Origin: Cyclobacteriaceae bacterium
GTDB lineage: Bacteria > Bacteroidota > Bacteroidia > Cytophagales > Cyclobacteriaceae
Direction of reading: 5' to 3'
Length of the DNA stretch: 64,000 nt
Assembly (NCBI GenBank): GCA_019638395.1
Contig: JAHBTX010000001.1
Span: 248,001-312,000, forward strand
The notes beneath the pieces were generated by a model, which saw only the letters and a program-made list of their open reading frames with translations, was not told where the DNA came from and ran no database searches. Within the stretch, counting starts at the first letter, position 1; every line of letters begins with the position of its first letter. The translations under genes were made by a program, and so were the position numbers. Positions 44,389 through 54,232 of this stretch are shown piece after piece.

Positions 44389-45330
44389 GTGGGTTTAAAA
44401 AAACTCTGGCTTGGCCTGGTCCTCGTTTCAGTTTGCACGATTCCTGCCCGGAGTCAGCAAACTGATTCACTGCTTTTAAATGATCCCTACATAGCAGAAT
44501 TGGATTCGCTTATTGCCAGTGGCGATACTGGTTTTCTTTCGTTAATCGATAGTTTGATTAATATTCCCATACCAAAATTAAAATCGCAATTGGTTATGCG
44601 GTTGGGATATAACAGCAATGTTGTTGCCGCCAGTCGTACGCTTGGGTTCAACCAGTTTGGGGTAGCACCCGGAATCTCGTATTACCATAGGTCGGGCTTG
44701 TATGCCGATTACACGGGCTATTGGAGTAAGCAATACGATCCGCAATATTATTTAACCGTGCTTTCAGGCGGCTATATGAATAGTCCAACAAAATGGTGGT
44801 CTATCATGGCTGAATACAATCGGTACATCTATGCTGGCCTGGGCGAAGACGAATATGTACCCTACAAGAACAGCGCAGGCTTATCCAACTTCTTCGATAT
44901 AAAATGGGTTACGCTTCGGTTGGATTATCAATTGTTTTTTGGCGATAAAACCGCCCACCGGATTAATCCATCCATCATGCTCAATCTGGAGAAAAAGAAA
45001 CTTGGAAGGATTGATCGCATTGCCTTCTATCCCACCGCATCGGTTCTATATGGAAGTGAACAAATAACGGAGTTAATACCTTATGCCCGTACTTACCTCG
45101 GTATCATTTACCGTGTGCGCAGAAATCTTCCGCTTTATTACGAACAAGAAACAAGGCGCTTTGGCGTATTGAACTATTCTTTCTCGGCACCGGTATCCAT
45201 GAGTGTAAACAATTGGACCTTTCTTGTAAGCTATACCTATAACATTCCGCAAGCCCTTCCCGGTGAACCCATTAGGTTAGAAAGCAGCGGCTACATCTCG
45301 GCCAGTATTTCCAAACGCATCGAATTTTAA
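44389..45330 (+). CDS. Outer-membrane beta-barrel protein, unknown function
   Basis: A 313-residue exported protein starting with GTG at 44389 (13 bases after the upstream stop) and a signal peptide ending ARSQQ. The mature part has an aromatic-rich, alternating strand pattern (KYLTVLS-like and WWSIMAEYNRYIYAG) and ends ISASISKRIEF with the terminal Phe common to barrels. It is the last gene of the sigma-factor operon. Confidence 0.65.
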   Translation: MGLKKLWLGLVLVSVCTIPARSQQTDSLLLNDPYIAELDSLIASGDTGFLSLIDSLINIPIPKLKSQLVMRLGYNSNVVAASRTLGFNQFGVAPGISYYHRSGLYADYTGYWSKQYDPQYYLTVLSGGYMNSPTKWWSIMAEYNRYIYAGLGEDEYVPYKNSAGLSNFFDIKWVTLRLDYQLFFGDKTAHRINPSIMLNLEKKKLGRIDRIAFYPTASVLYGSEQITELIPYARTYLGIIYRVRRNLPLYYEQETRRFGVLNYSFSAPVSMSVNNWTFLVSYTYNIPQALPGEPIRLESSGYISASISKRIEF

Positions 45331-45395
45331 GCCGTATAAAAGCGGTTTGATGGTATTGTCCGTTTTGATATTTTTCAAGCTTTAAATATCCATTT

Positions 45396-47246
45396 ATGAG
45401 ATTACTTACCGGCTTTCTATTCATTACAGTTGTTGGTTCACTATCGGCACAGGATTACCGCTGGCAACAGCGCGTTGAATATGCCATGAACGTGCAACTC
45501 AATACGCAAAATCATAAATTAAATGGCGATCAGAAACTGGTGTATTACAACAACTCGCCCGATACGCTTACCAAAGTTTACTACCATCTTTTCTTCAATG
45601 CTTTTCAACCAGGCAGTATGATGGATGTACGTTCGCGCACCATTGCCGATCCTGATCGCAGGGTGACAGACCGTATTTCAAAACTGGCTCCGAATGAAAT
45701 CGGCTACCAGCACATTCAATCGCTAAAACAAGATGGCAAAGCAACAACATATAAAGTAAATGGAACCATTCTGGAAGTAACCTTGGCAAAGCCCATTCTT
45801 CCTAAAACCAAAACAACATTCGAAATGACTTTCGAAGCGCAGGTGCCGGTGCAAATCCGCAGGTCGGGTCGCGATAACCGCGAAGGCATTGCATATTCGA
45901 TGACACAGTGGTATCCTAAATTGGCTGAATATGATCACCAGGGCTGGCATGCCTATCAATATGTGGCGCGCGAGTTTCATGGTGTGTGGGGCGATTTTGA
46001 TGTTAAGATTACCATCGATTCGAAGTTTGTAATTGGCGGAACCGGTAAACTCCAAAACCCCGAAGCAATCGGGTATGGTTATGAAAAACCAGGCTCAGCC
46101 GTAAAGCGGCCACAAGGAAATCTCACCTGGCATTTTGTAGCCAAAGATGTAATTGATTTTGCATGGGCTGCCGATCCGGACTATACTCACGATATACAGC
46201 AAGTACCAAACGGCCCTACCTTACACTTTTTCTATCAGAAAAATGAGCGTACTGCCAGCACGTGGAAGAATATGCAACCTGTTGCTGTAAAAGTGTTTCA
46301 ATTCCTAAGCGCAACTTTTGGTCAATATCCATTTAATACTTACTCTATCATTCAGGGTGGCGATGGTGGCATGGAGTACCCCATGTGTACATTGATTCTG
46401 GGCGAAGGAAGTCAGGCCGGTTTGAATGGTGTAATGGCGCACGAGGTTGCCCACAGTTGGTACCAGATGACTTTGGCTAGCAATGAAGCATTGTATTCTT
46501 GGATGGATGAAGGTTTTACCGACTTTGCAAGTGATGAAGCGTTGAACTCAATCACCAATCAACCCAACACACATGCCGGTAGCTATGCGAGTTATTTTGG
46601 TTTGGTAAACAGTGGGCTACAGGAAGTAGCAACGCAACATTCCGATCATTATACTACCAATCGCGCATACAGTACTGCAGCCTACAGTATGGGTGCGGTT
46701 TTTCTGCAACAACTTAAATACCTGATTGGTGATGAGGCTTTTTACACAGGCATGAAGCGTTATTACAACACCTGGAAAATGAAACATCCGGAGCCTAACG
46801 ATTTCTTAAGAATTATGGAGAAAGTTTCCGGTCAGCAATTGCATTGGTATTACCGGTATTGGATTCAAACTACCAAGCGCATTGATTATGGAGTTGGCTC
46901 TGTAACCGAAGTAAATGGTAATACCATGGTAGAACTTCAACGTGTGGGCGAGTTTCCAATGCCTATAGATTTAGTTGTTACTTACCAGGATGGCAGCAAA
47001 GAATTGTTTTACATTCCACTAAATGAACAACTCGGCTCCAAACCGGTGGAAGATAAAACGATGAAGCGCACAGATTTACCTGAGTGGCCCTGGGTATACC
47101 CTACTTACACCGTACAGGTTAGTCGCAAAGTTGCCAATATAAAATCAATTGAGATTGATCCGAGTCAGCGATTGGCTGATATTAATCGCAAGAATAATGA
47201 GAAGGTATTGAGTGAAGTTAAACCGTTTAGTGACCCAACCCAATAA
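45396..47246 (+). CDS. M1 family metallopeptidase
   Basis: A 616-residue exported aminopeptidase-type enzyme (signal MRLLTGFLFITVVGSLSAQ). The catalytic domain has GGMEYP (~325), the zinc site HEVAHSW (~349-355) and the third ligand in WMDEGFTDFASDE (~371). The N-terminal beta domain (NHKLNGDQKLVYYNNSPDTL) matches M1 proteins. It would trim peptides in the periplasm or outside. It stands on its own, 66 bases after the barrel gene. Confidence 0.93.
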   Translation: MRLLTGFLFITVVGSLSAQDYRWQQRVEYAMNVQLNTQNHKLNGDQKLVYYNNSPDTLTKVYYHLFFNAFQPGSMMDVRSRTIADPDRRVTDRISKLAPNEIGYQHIQSLKQDGKATTYKVNGTILEVTLAKPILPKTKTTFEMTFEAQVPVQIRRSGRDNREGIAYSMTQWYPKLAEYDHQGWHAYQYVAREFHGVWGDFDVKITIDSKFVIGGTGKLQNPEAIGYGYEKPGSAVKRPQGNLTWHFVAKDVIDFAWAADPDYTHDIQQVPNGPTLHFFYQKNERTASTWKNMQPVAVKVFQFLSATFGQYPFNTYSIIQGGDGGMEYPMCTLILGEGSQAGLNGVMAHEVAHSWYQMTLASNEALYSWMDEGFTDFASDEALNSITNQPNTHAGSYASYFGLVNSGLQEVATQHSDHYTTNRAYSTAAYSMGAVFLQQLKYLIGDEAFYTGMKRYYNTWKMKHPEPNDFLRIMEKVSGQQLHWYYRYWIQTTKRIDYGVGSVTEVNGNTMVELQRVGEFPMPIDLVVTYQDGSKELFYIPLNEQLGSKPVEDKTMKRTDLPEWPWVYPTYTVQVSRKVANIKSIEIDPSQRLADINRKNNEKVLSEVKPFSDPTQ

Positions 47247-47441
47247 AATTCTTGGCATTATTGAAGAAACTTACATCCCGAAAATCGTTTGGTTAGTAAG
47301 CCTATTGCGTGATAAACGATGTTTTCATTCAGGCTAATTAGGTATCATAAGTTATTCTTACGTAGGTGCTGATTCCTTAAATAACTTTATAAATGTGAGT
47401 TTTGTGTTAGGTAGCTTTTAAGAAATTTAAACCCACGCAAA
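47247..47441. other. Intergenic region upstream of the orphan lipoprotein cassette
   Basis: 195 bases without an open frame of note. No clear terminator for the M1 gene and no convincing promoter pair were identified by eye. Confidence 0.25.
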
Positions 47442-48578
47442 ATGAAAAAGTTTAACTCCTTGTTATTTCTGGCATCTTTGCTATTTGCTGCATGTGTAAA
47501 CGAAGATGAGTTATCTTCAAAAACTGAAGATGCAGTACCGCCCCGATTATTGAATGGTAGGCTGTTCTTTGAAACACCTCAGTCCTATCTGCAGTTTATC
47601 AGTACTACTATTGATTCTGATGTTGAGCAAGTAGTGGATGACATTCAGGGGTTTAAATCACTCCGGGCTTTTAACGTTGAAAAAAAGCGATCACAAGCTG
47701 ATAACTTCAAAACTGCTGATGACTTTGAAGAATTAATGGACGATGTAATGGACGACATAGTGTGGGACCCATACTTCGAGAACCTCCTTAATTCCGAGCG
47801 TGAACTTCAGATTTCTGATCAAATCTATAGAATTACTGAGTTTGGAACATTCTTTTATGAAGGAGATGAGCTCAAAGGTAGGATGGACGAAATTCAAGCA
47901 GATCTGGTACTTCAATCAAAGGCAAATGGCAGAACTTCATTTTACAGTTGCGCTGAACAACCCATTTTGGTAGAAACCGATATCTACTATATGCCAGGAA
48001 ATGATTGTGATGGTTATGGTGGCTACTATGGGGGGTCTGGCTCTTCAAACACCACTCCACCAGTACCCCAAAACGGACCATGTGGGCTTTTTAGCAATAG
48101 TAAAACAAGGACGGGTTCCTCGAGTAACATTTTTGGAGTTAATCATACAAGCGATCTTCTATTGACCGGTGCAAGCGATAGAAGAATAAAAGCACGCTTT
48201 TGGTCCCAGAATTATGCTATATTCTCATCAGCCGGGACAAGCACCAGGAGTCAAAATAGAGCACTTAGAATTTGGTGGGCAGAGAATGCGAATCGGATTT
48301 ACCTGAAGTATGAGGGACAAATCCAACAAAAGGATCCCTTTAATAATCTTATAACTTTTGACGTAGTCCCAACCATTGAAGATAGGTCAGATCGTAATAG
48401 ACTTGCAAAGACATTCCAATGGACCTCAGCCATAATTGGTACTGCTTGCGATCCTGTTACAGGGGAATGCAAAGAGAAATTTAAACCTGCTTCTCCCTTC
48501 AAAATTAAAAAATTAGAAACTTGTCATTATGTTTTAGATGAAGGTCGGCATGGAGAAATCAGCCTCAAATACCAATGA
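47442..48578 (+). CDS. Lipoprotein, DUF4848-like, with Gly/Pro linker
   Basis: A 378-residue lipoprotein (signal ending LLFAAC). The first part (NGRLFFETPQSYLQFI, FKSLRAFN, then ISDQIYRITEFGTFFYEGDE) resembles the DUF4848 proteins of Bacteroidota. Then a low-complexity linker (GYGGYYGGSGSSNTTPP) leads to a second domain of ~170 residues with no relatives noted. It overlaps the next gene by four bases (ATGA), so the first two genes are coupled. The function is unknown. Confidence 0.6.
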   Translation: MKKFNSLLFLASLLFAACVNEDELSSKTEDAVPPRLLNGRLFFETPQSYLQFISTTIDSDVEQVVDDIQGFKSLRAFNVEKKRSQADNFKTADDFEELMDDVMDDIVWDPYFENLLNSERELQISDQIYRITEFGTFFYEGDELKGRMDEIQADLVLQSKANGRTSFYSCAEQPILVETDIYYMPGNDCDGYGGYYGGSGSSNTTPPVPQNGPCGLFSNSKTRTGSSSNIFGVNHTSDLLLTGASDRRIKARFWSQNYAIFSSAGTSTRSQNRALRIWWAENANRIYLKYEGQIQQKDPFNNLITFDVVPTIEDRSDRNRLAKTFQWTSAIIGTACDPVTGECKEKFKPASPFKIKKLETCHYVLDEGRHGEISLKYQ

Positions 48579-49288
48579 AAATCATCTTTTTCTGCTTTAT
48601 TTCATTATCCGGTTTCGCCCAATTTAAAGATCACGTTCGGGTTCAACTGTTTGGCATTTCCCGAAATCAAGAACTAAGAGTGGACGATACCGGAGGTTAT
48701 TTCATTGGCGATCAATATACGAGAAGACTAAATTTCGGGGCTCACTTTTTATGGGAGTTTACAGAACGTTGGGCAATTATGGCCGGAGTTCAGCGGGTAT
48801 CATTTATAAACGACTCAAATTTCTGGTTCAGAAATAATGATCCTGTGTTGCTAGTCCGTACAAATCCATTTAACGGTCCAGCTTTTGTAACTGGTATTGA
48901 CAAAACGTTTATTAAGTACAATCGTTGGCGGATTGGAGTTCAAGGGCGGTATCAATTTGCATTGATAAAACCGGGCGGTGGGTCTTCTTCTGGAGGTAAT
49001 ATTAATCCCGCACAAACGATTCAAATTGATTACAACTCTATAACCAGTGTTAAGAAGCGGAATTTCCATGCTTTAGGCTTTACTGTATTTACACATTATA
49101 AGCTCTCGTCTTTGTTATCGCTCGTGTATGAATATGGATATATGCATGCCTTGAATGAAGCAGCCGTAGTAGCGGTAGATGTAAATTATACCGTAACCAG
49201 TGGTGGCAATATTCAAACATATTCGGCTCAAACTCGTGCAACTGGTACTGCCAGTAGTCATAGTGTAGGTTTTCAATTTACGTTTTAG
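48575..49288 (+). CDS. Outer-membrane beta-barrel protein, paralogue 1
   Basis: A 237-residue exported protein (signal MKIIFFCFISLSGFAQ). The mature part has alternating strands and ends SVGFQFTF, a typical outer-membrane C-terminus. It shares the phrase GGYFIGDQYTRRLNFG with GGYLIADQFNRRLTYG in the next gene, so the two are duplicates. A Gly/Ser loop (GGGSSSGGN) sits near the middle. It is coupled to the lipoprotein gene by a four-base overlap. Confidence 0.65.
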   Translation: MKIIFFCFISLSGFAQFKDHVRVQLFGISRNQELRVDDTGGYFIGDQYTRRLNFGAHFLWEFTERWAIMAGVQRVSFINDSNFWFRNNDPVLLVRTNPFNGPAFVTGIDKTFIKYNRWRIGVQGRYQFALIKPGGGSSSGGNINPAQTIQIDYNSITSVKKRNFHALGFTVFTHYKLSSLLSLVYEYGYMHALNEAAVVAVDVNYTVTSGGNIQTYSAQTRATGTASSHSVGFQFTF

Positions 49289-49327
49289 ATTTACTTCAAA
49301 TTCAAATAAGAATCTCAAGTTTCAGGT

Positions 49328-50056
49328 ATGTTGGTGAGAATGTTCCGACTTGTTACCTTCCACTTGTTAACTTTTATTAGTTTGTTTATTAATGGTCAAA
49401 GTAAGTTTTCAATCACCCCTGAGCTTATCCTTCGAACACCCAGTCTTAAAATTACAGACCCAGGAGGGTACTTAATTGCTGATCAGTTTAATCGGAGACT
49501 TACTTATGGTTTAACAATGACTTATGAAGTATCTGAAAAAATAAATCTGACAAGCGGAGTAAGGCGTATTTTTTTTGTGAACGATGAGAATTATTGGTTT
49601 AAATCTTTTGGAACAGTATTGTTTATCAAAGGGAACCCAACGACAGGCTTTCAAATACCAGTGGGAATCAGCTACAATTTGTTGAGACTATCCAATCGAT
49701 TTCAATTAATTGTTGGGGCAGCAATGACGTACAACCAACTTCCACAACAGTCGGGTACTGGAGGGCTGCGTTTAGTAAGCTCGACAAATACAATAATTCA
49801 GAGCTCTTCTTCTTTTTCTGTAAAAGAAACTATATTTTGGACTATGGCTCCTTCTATCAATCTATTATACAGAGTGAAGCATATAGGATGGATTTCATAT
49901 ACTTTTGAACAACAAATAAGTTTAAGTAAAGAAGTACTTGCCATGCAGTTTGAATATAACGTAGAAACCCCGAACAGTAGTAATAATTATAGAGCTAGTT
50001 CCAGCGCTGCTGGAAGTGGGCGGCATCACTCGATAGGATTACGAATCAACTTTTGA
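49328..50056 (+). CDS. Outer-membrane beta-barrel protein, paralogue 2
   Basis: A 242-residue exported protein. It aligns along its length with the preceding protein (DPGGYLIADQFNRRLTYG, RRIFFVNDENYWFKS against QRVSFINDSNFWFRN), with many substitutions, and ends GRHHSIGLRINF. The tandem pair arose by an old duplication. Both are AT-rich. Function unknown; the lipoprotein in front may be a partner. Confidence 0.65.
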   Translation: MLVRMFRLVTFHLLTFISLFINGQSKFSITPELILRTPSLKITDPGGYLIADQFNRRLTYGLTMTYEVSEKINLTSGVRRIFFVNDENYWFKSFGTVLFIKGNPTTGFQIPVGISYNLLRLSNRFQLIVGAAMTYNQLPQQSGTGGLRLVSSTNTIIQSSSSFSVKETIFWTMAPSINLLYRVKHIGWISYTFEQQISLSKEVLAMQFEYNVETPNSSNNYRASSSAAGSGRHHSIGLRINF

Positions 50057-50095
50057 CTTTCAGCATTTGGTAACCTAACAATTGGTCGACCTACT

Positions 50096-51880
50096 TTACT
50101 GAATCTTCTTCCCGTACTTATCAACCACAAACAATTTCTGTTCGCCAGTTGGCATAGGAAGTTTAATCATGATTTCGCCTGTATCGGTACTGTACAAAAT
50201 TTCCGAAGGCATTTGCTCCAGGTTGTAAGGAAGGCTCCAAATCAAACCGGTAGCCTTGTTCACTTTTGCCAGTGTGGCCGGATAACCCGCTTTGGTTTGA
50301 GTTTCAGAATAAATAAGGGCGATGTATAGATCAGGTTGCGGATGCAAACCCAAACCTTTTAAAACGGAGAGGTAACGTTTTTTATAATTAACCTTGTCAA
50401 CCGGAAATGTAACCGCTACATCGGGTACATGCCGGGGTGTTATGTTGTAAAGATAACCTGTTGCCAGTGAATCAATATATTTTAACCCAACCGTAAACGA
50501 TTTGGTAATAACCAACGGCTTGAACGGACTCACCAACTCTTCTATAAATAATGGTATGGAATCGGCTGCATGTACTAACCATTTCAAAGATTTTTCGGTT
50601 TGTTCAATTTGCTTTTGCTTAAGGCTCTTATCTCGTTGTGCTAACTCGTGTGTGGACTTGATATAATTTTTTAGAACTAAATTAGTTCCGTATGCCTTGG
50701 TAATAAAATGATTGTAATCCTTATTATCCTTGTCAAAATCGCGTGCTATCAATCTACTGGTAATACTATCTAATTTAGATATTGTTTTTACTTCTTGTTT
50801 AAGCAATTTTAATCGGGTATGCAGTCCTGCTGTATCGCGAAGTGCTTTATTGGATATAAAATCCGATTGATATTCTAGTTCAACAGCCTTCATATAAAAA
50901 ACGCCAGTTGGAAGCGGATCGGAATCAAAACGTGATAGTTGTTTGAATAGAATTTTATCCAACAATTTTGTCAGATCACTTTTAACGGAAACAGAGTCGG
51001 CTTTTAATTTTTGAGCAAGCTTGTTCAGTTCAATATCGTACGAAACAAGGTGATCGCGAAGCGGAATTATTTCGTTTTGATAAATCTCCAATGTAGCTGT
51101 CACCCACTTACCATAATCCCACAAGCGCAAATCGGGTTTTAAGAAATCAACTTCCGTTACACCCTCTTGTTTGAAGTTTTTAATTTCGGAAAGCGTAATT
51201 ACCTGGTTATAGGGCACCTTCCCCATTGTTTCCAGCACCATGCGGTAATTTTTGAAAGATGCTTGCGAACTATCGTAATCTAATCGCAGTAATGCAAGGT
51301 CGTTCCGAACAGCCTCATCCATGCGCAGGTAAAATTCCTGCTCGTTGCCAAATTGCGCTTGAATGTTTTTATAGCGTTCCTGTGCGGCAATGTATTGGCG
51401 GGTAGCCGCTTTAAAGTGTCGATTCAGACTTATTACTTTTTCTTTTCGTTCGCGCAAACTTTTAAGGCGCGTTTCAATGTCTAACGTTACATCCGATAAT
51501 TTTATGGCAAACTCTGCCGTGCGGGCATCACGCCTTAGGTACATTTGGTAGTTTTCTTTATTACGTTTTAGCTCGCGTTCGGTAATTAAGGGGGCAACTT
51601 TCTCAAAAAAATAAACGGCTGAATCGATATTGGTAATCAGTGCTTCAGGTTGCTTTAAAATATCGTTGCGTTGCGACTTATCATGATATACAATGCCCAT
51701 GTACAAATAGGCACTCACATTGTCGGTATTTTCTTTCAGGTAACGTTTCAGAAAGGGTTCCGCAACTTCATAGTTACGCGCATTGAGTAATTCAATAAGA
51801 TCTTTATATTTTACCTTTTGCCCCCGGGCTGTGGTGGCAACCAGAACGAGAACAATCAAAGAGAGTACGCTTCGGTTCAT
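50096..51880 (-). CDS. Exported coiled-coil/TPR-like protein, unknown function
   Basis: A 594-residue protein with signal peptide (MNRSVLSLIVLVLVATTARG). The N-terminal ~90 residues are helical repeats (YAEPFLKRYLKENTD-like, TPR-type), then long coiled-coil stretches (~130-420) and a C-terminal beta-rich part of ~150 residues (SEILYSTDTGEIMIKLP, ending KLFVVDKYGKKIQ). No catalytic motif is seen. It might be a periplasmic scaffold. It is divergent from the tlpA gene. Confidence 0.6.
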   Translation of the reverse strand: MNRSVLSLIVLVLVATTARGQKVKYKDLIELLNARNYEVAEPFLKRYLKENTDNVSAYLYMGIVYHDKSQRNDILKQPEALITNIDSAVYFFEKVAPLITERELKRNKENYQMYLRRDARTAEFAIKLSDVTLDIETRLKSLRERKEKVISLNRHFKAATRQYIAAQERYKNIQAQFGNEQEFYLRMDEAVRNDLALLRLDYDSSQASFKNYRMVLETMGKVPYNQVITLSEIKNFKQEGVTEVDFLKPDLRLWDYGKWVTATLEIYQNEIIPLRDHLVSYDIELNKLAQKLKADSVSVKSDLTKLLDKILFKQLSRFDSDPLPTGVFYMKAVELEYQSDFISNKALRDTAGLHTRLKLLKQEVKTISKLDSITSRLIARDFDKDNKDYNHFITKAYGTNLVLKNYIKSTHELAQRDKSLKQKQIEQTEKSLKWLVHAADSIPLFIEELVSPFKPLVITKSFTVGLKYIDSLATGYLYNITPRHVPDVAVTFPVDKVNYKKRYLSVLKGLGLHPQPDLYIALIYSETQTKAGYPATLAKVNKATGLIWSLPYNLEQMPSEILYSTDTGEIMIKLPMPTGEQKLFVVDKYGKKIQ

Positions 51881-51999
51881 TTTAATCTTTAAAAAATTAT
51901 TCGAAGTTATTAAATTTAGACAGATTTGATGTGCCTGATTTCAATAACCAAGCCAGAATTTGAAGAAAGGCCGATCAAACCAAAAATTAACCGCCAATA

Positions 52000-52584
52000 A
52001 TGAAACATGTTATAGGATTGTTAAAACCGATTTTGTCGGCTGTAATAGTAATTGTGTTACTGCAGGCAACTGGTTTACTGGGTAGCGTTTCGGTATTTAC
52101 ACAACGGGCAGCTATGGAAGTAGGGCTTCTGAATGCATCGCCCGATGCTGATATAGATGCGAAAGACTTTAACTACAACTTCACCATTAAAGACATGCAG
52201 GGAAATAAAATTCCCTTCGAACAATTCAGAGGGAAAGTTATTTTTCTGAACATGTGGGCTACCTGGTGCGGGCCGTGCCGGGCCGAAATGCCGGGTATTC
52301 AAAGTTTATACGACAAAGTAAAATCAGACACTGTTGTGTTTGTTATGCTATCGTGGGATCAGGATCGGGATAAACCTAAAATTGAACAGTACATAGGAAA
52401 AAATAATTTCACATTTCCGGTTTATCAACCTGCCGGCTATTTGCCCGATCATTTACAAGTACCCAGTATTCCAACTACTTTCATTATTTCAAAAGCCGGA
52501 AAGATTATTCAGAAAGAAGTAGGAACCCGCAACTACGACACCAAGCGGATGCTTCAATATTTAAAAGCAGAGGCTGCCAAATAA
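52000..52584 (+). CDS. TlpA-family thioredoxin-like reductase
   Basis: A 194-residue membrane-anchored or exported thioredoxin-fold protein. An N-terminal hydrophobic helix (ILSAVIVIVLLQATGLLG) is followed by the fold with active site NMWATWCGPCRAEMPG (CGPC near 89-92) and a cis-Pro region (VPSIPTTFII). It would keep periplasmic thiols reduced. It ends 6 bases before the fucose SDR gene and may be its operon leader. Confidence 0.9.
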   Translation: MKHVIGLLKPILSAVIVIVLLQATGLLGSVSVFTQRAAMEVGLLNASPDADIDAKDFNYNFTIKDMQGNKIPFEQFRGKVIFLNMWATWCGPCRAEMPGIQSLYDKVKSDTVVFVMLSWDQDRDKPKIEQYIGKNNFTFPVYQPAGYLPDHLQVPSIPTTFIISKAGKIIQKEVGTRNYDTKRMLQYLKAEAAK

Positions 52585-52590
52585 TATCCA

Positions 52591-53370
52591 ATGCCATTTA
52601 ATCTTTCAGGTAAAATAGCTTTGATTACCGGTGCCGGAAGTGGCATTGGTAAAGCCATTGCAATCCGGCTGGCGGCACAAGGCGCGCACGTACACTTGCT
52701 TGACCTCAATGAAGCTGCCATAAATTCAGTTGCTGCTGAAATCAATAACCAAAATCTGAAAGCAACAGCTCATGTTTGTAATGTTTCAATGCTTACCGAA
52801 GTAAAAACAGTGGTTCAACAAATTGTCCATCAACACAAACGGGTTGATATGCTCGTTAACAGTGCCGGCATAGCACACATTGGAAAATTAGAAAGCACAA
52901 CGGAACAAGACCTGGACCGATTGTTTCAGGTAAATGTAAAGGGAGTTTACAATACCATGCTGGCTGTTATTGATTTTATGAAAAACCAAAAGAGTGGTGT
53001 AATCATCAACCTGGCATCGGTGGCCGCGTTTACAGGCATCAGCGAACGCTTTGCCTATTCTATGACGAAAGGTGCTGTGGTTTCCATGACCTTATCGGTT
53101 GCTAAAGATTATGTGCAAGATGGAATCCGGTGCAACAGTATTTCGCCCGGTCGCGTGCATACACCTTTTGTAGATGGCTTTCTGAAAGCAAATTATCCCG
53201 GCAAGGAAAAAGAAATGTTCGACAAACTTTCCAAAACACAACCCATAGGCCGCATGGCAACACCCAATGAGATTGCCAACCTCGCTTTGTATTTGTGCTC
53301 GGATGAGGCCTCGTTTATTACGGGAACGGATTACCCCATTGATGGCGGATTTTTAAAACTTAATACATAG
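52591..53370 (+). CDS. SDR, probable 2-keto-3-deoxy-L-fuconate dehydrogenase
   Basis: A 259-residue short-chain dehydrogenase. The NAD site is TGAGSGIGKAIA, the catalytic Tyr/Lys are in AYSMTKGAVV, and the C-terminus has RCNSISPGRVHTPFVDGFL, a stretch seen in dehydrogenases of fucose-type non-phosphorylative clusters. In that pathway it oxidises 2-keto-3-deoxy-L-fuconate. The assignment rests on the cluster: FAH hydrolase, lactonase, fucose dehydrogenase and permease follow. It starts 6 bases after tlpA. Confidence 0.8.
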   Translation: MPFNLSGKIALITGAGSGIGKAIAIRLAAQGAHVHLLDLNEAAINSVAAEINNQNLKATAHVCNVSMLTEVKTVVQQIVHQHKRVDMLVNSAGIAHIGKLESTTEQDLDRLFQVNVKGVYNTMLAVIDFMKNQKSGVIINLASVAAFTGISERFAYSMTKGAVVSMTLSVAKDYVQDGIRCNSISPGRVHTPFVDGFLKANYPGKEKEMFDKLSKTQPIGRMATPNEIANLALYLCSDEASFITGTDYPIDGGFLKLNT

Positions 53371-53372
53371 AA

Positions 53373-54221
53373 ATGAAATTATTTCGATTTGGAGAACCCG
53401 GCCACGAAAAGCCCGGAGCCTTGGTAAATGGTAAATTGTTAGATGTGTCGGCTTTTGGTGAGGACTATGGCGAAAAGTTTTTAGAAACAGATGGTCTTGC
53501 CCGGCTTGACAAATGGCTTAAAACCAACCACACAACTTTACCGGAGGTAAGTGCAACAACGCGCCTGGGGGCATGTTTGCAGCGACCTTCTAAATTAATT
53601 TGTATTGGTTTAAATTATACCAAACATGCATTTGAATCGAAGATGCCATTGCCAAGCGAACCGATTATCTTTTTTAAATCTACTACCGCTATCACCGGCC
53701 CAAACGATGGTGTACTGATTCCACGCAACAGCACCAAAACCGATTATGAGATTGAGCTTGCCTTCATCATCGGAAAGAAAGCAACCTATGTAGAAGAAAA
53801 AGATGCCATGAATTATGTAGCCGGCTATTGCCTGCACAACGATTACAGCGAACGCGCATTTCAATTAGAGCGCAATGGCCAATGGACAAAAGGCAAAGGG
53901 TGCGATACATTTGCTCCGCTTGGGCCTTACTTTGTTACTAAAGATGAAGTAGCCGATTTCAATAACCTGCACATGTGGCTGAAGGTGAATGGAAAAATGA
54001 TGCAGGACAACAATACCGATGACATGATTTTTGAAATTCCGTTTCTGGTGAGCTACATCAGTCAGTTTATGACATTATTGCCAGGCGATGTTATTTCTAC
54101 CGGAACACCATCGGGCGTAGGGCATGGCTTTCATCCACCCGTTTATTTAAAACCAGGCGATGTGGTGGAATTAGGTATTGAAGGCTTGGGTGAACAGCGG
54201 CAGGTTGTGCGCGGTCAATAA
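53373..54221 (+). CDS. FAH-family hydrolase, probable 2,4-diketo-3-deoxy-L-fuconate hydrolase
   Basis: A 282-residue FAH-fold enzyme with metal ligands in DYEIELAFIIG and in the GDVISTGTPSGVGHG closing loop. Within the cluster it fits the hydrolase that splits 2,4-diketo-3-deoxy-L-fuconate to pyruvate and lactate. It begins 2 bases after the upstream stop. It is a longer paralogue of the FAH protein at 23491. Confidence 0.82.
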   Translation: MKLFRFGEPGHEKPGALVNGKLLDVSAFGEDYGEKFLETDGLARLDKWLKTNHTTLPEVSATTRLGACLQRPSKLICIGLNYTKHAFESKMPLPSEPIIFFKSTTAITGPNDGVLIPRNSTKTDYEIELAFIIGKKATYVEEKDAMNYVAGYCLHNDYSERAFQLERNGQWTKGKGCDTFAPLGPYFVTKDEVADFNNLHMWLKVNGKMMQDNNTDDMIFEIPFLVSYISQFMTLLPGDVISTGTPSGVGHGFHPPVYLKPGDVVELGIEGLGEQRQVVRGQ

Positions 54222-54232
54222 TAACAAACATT

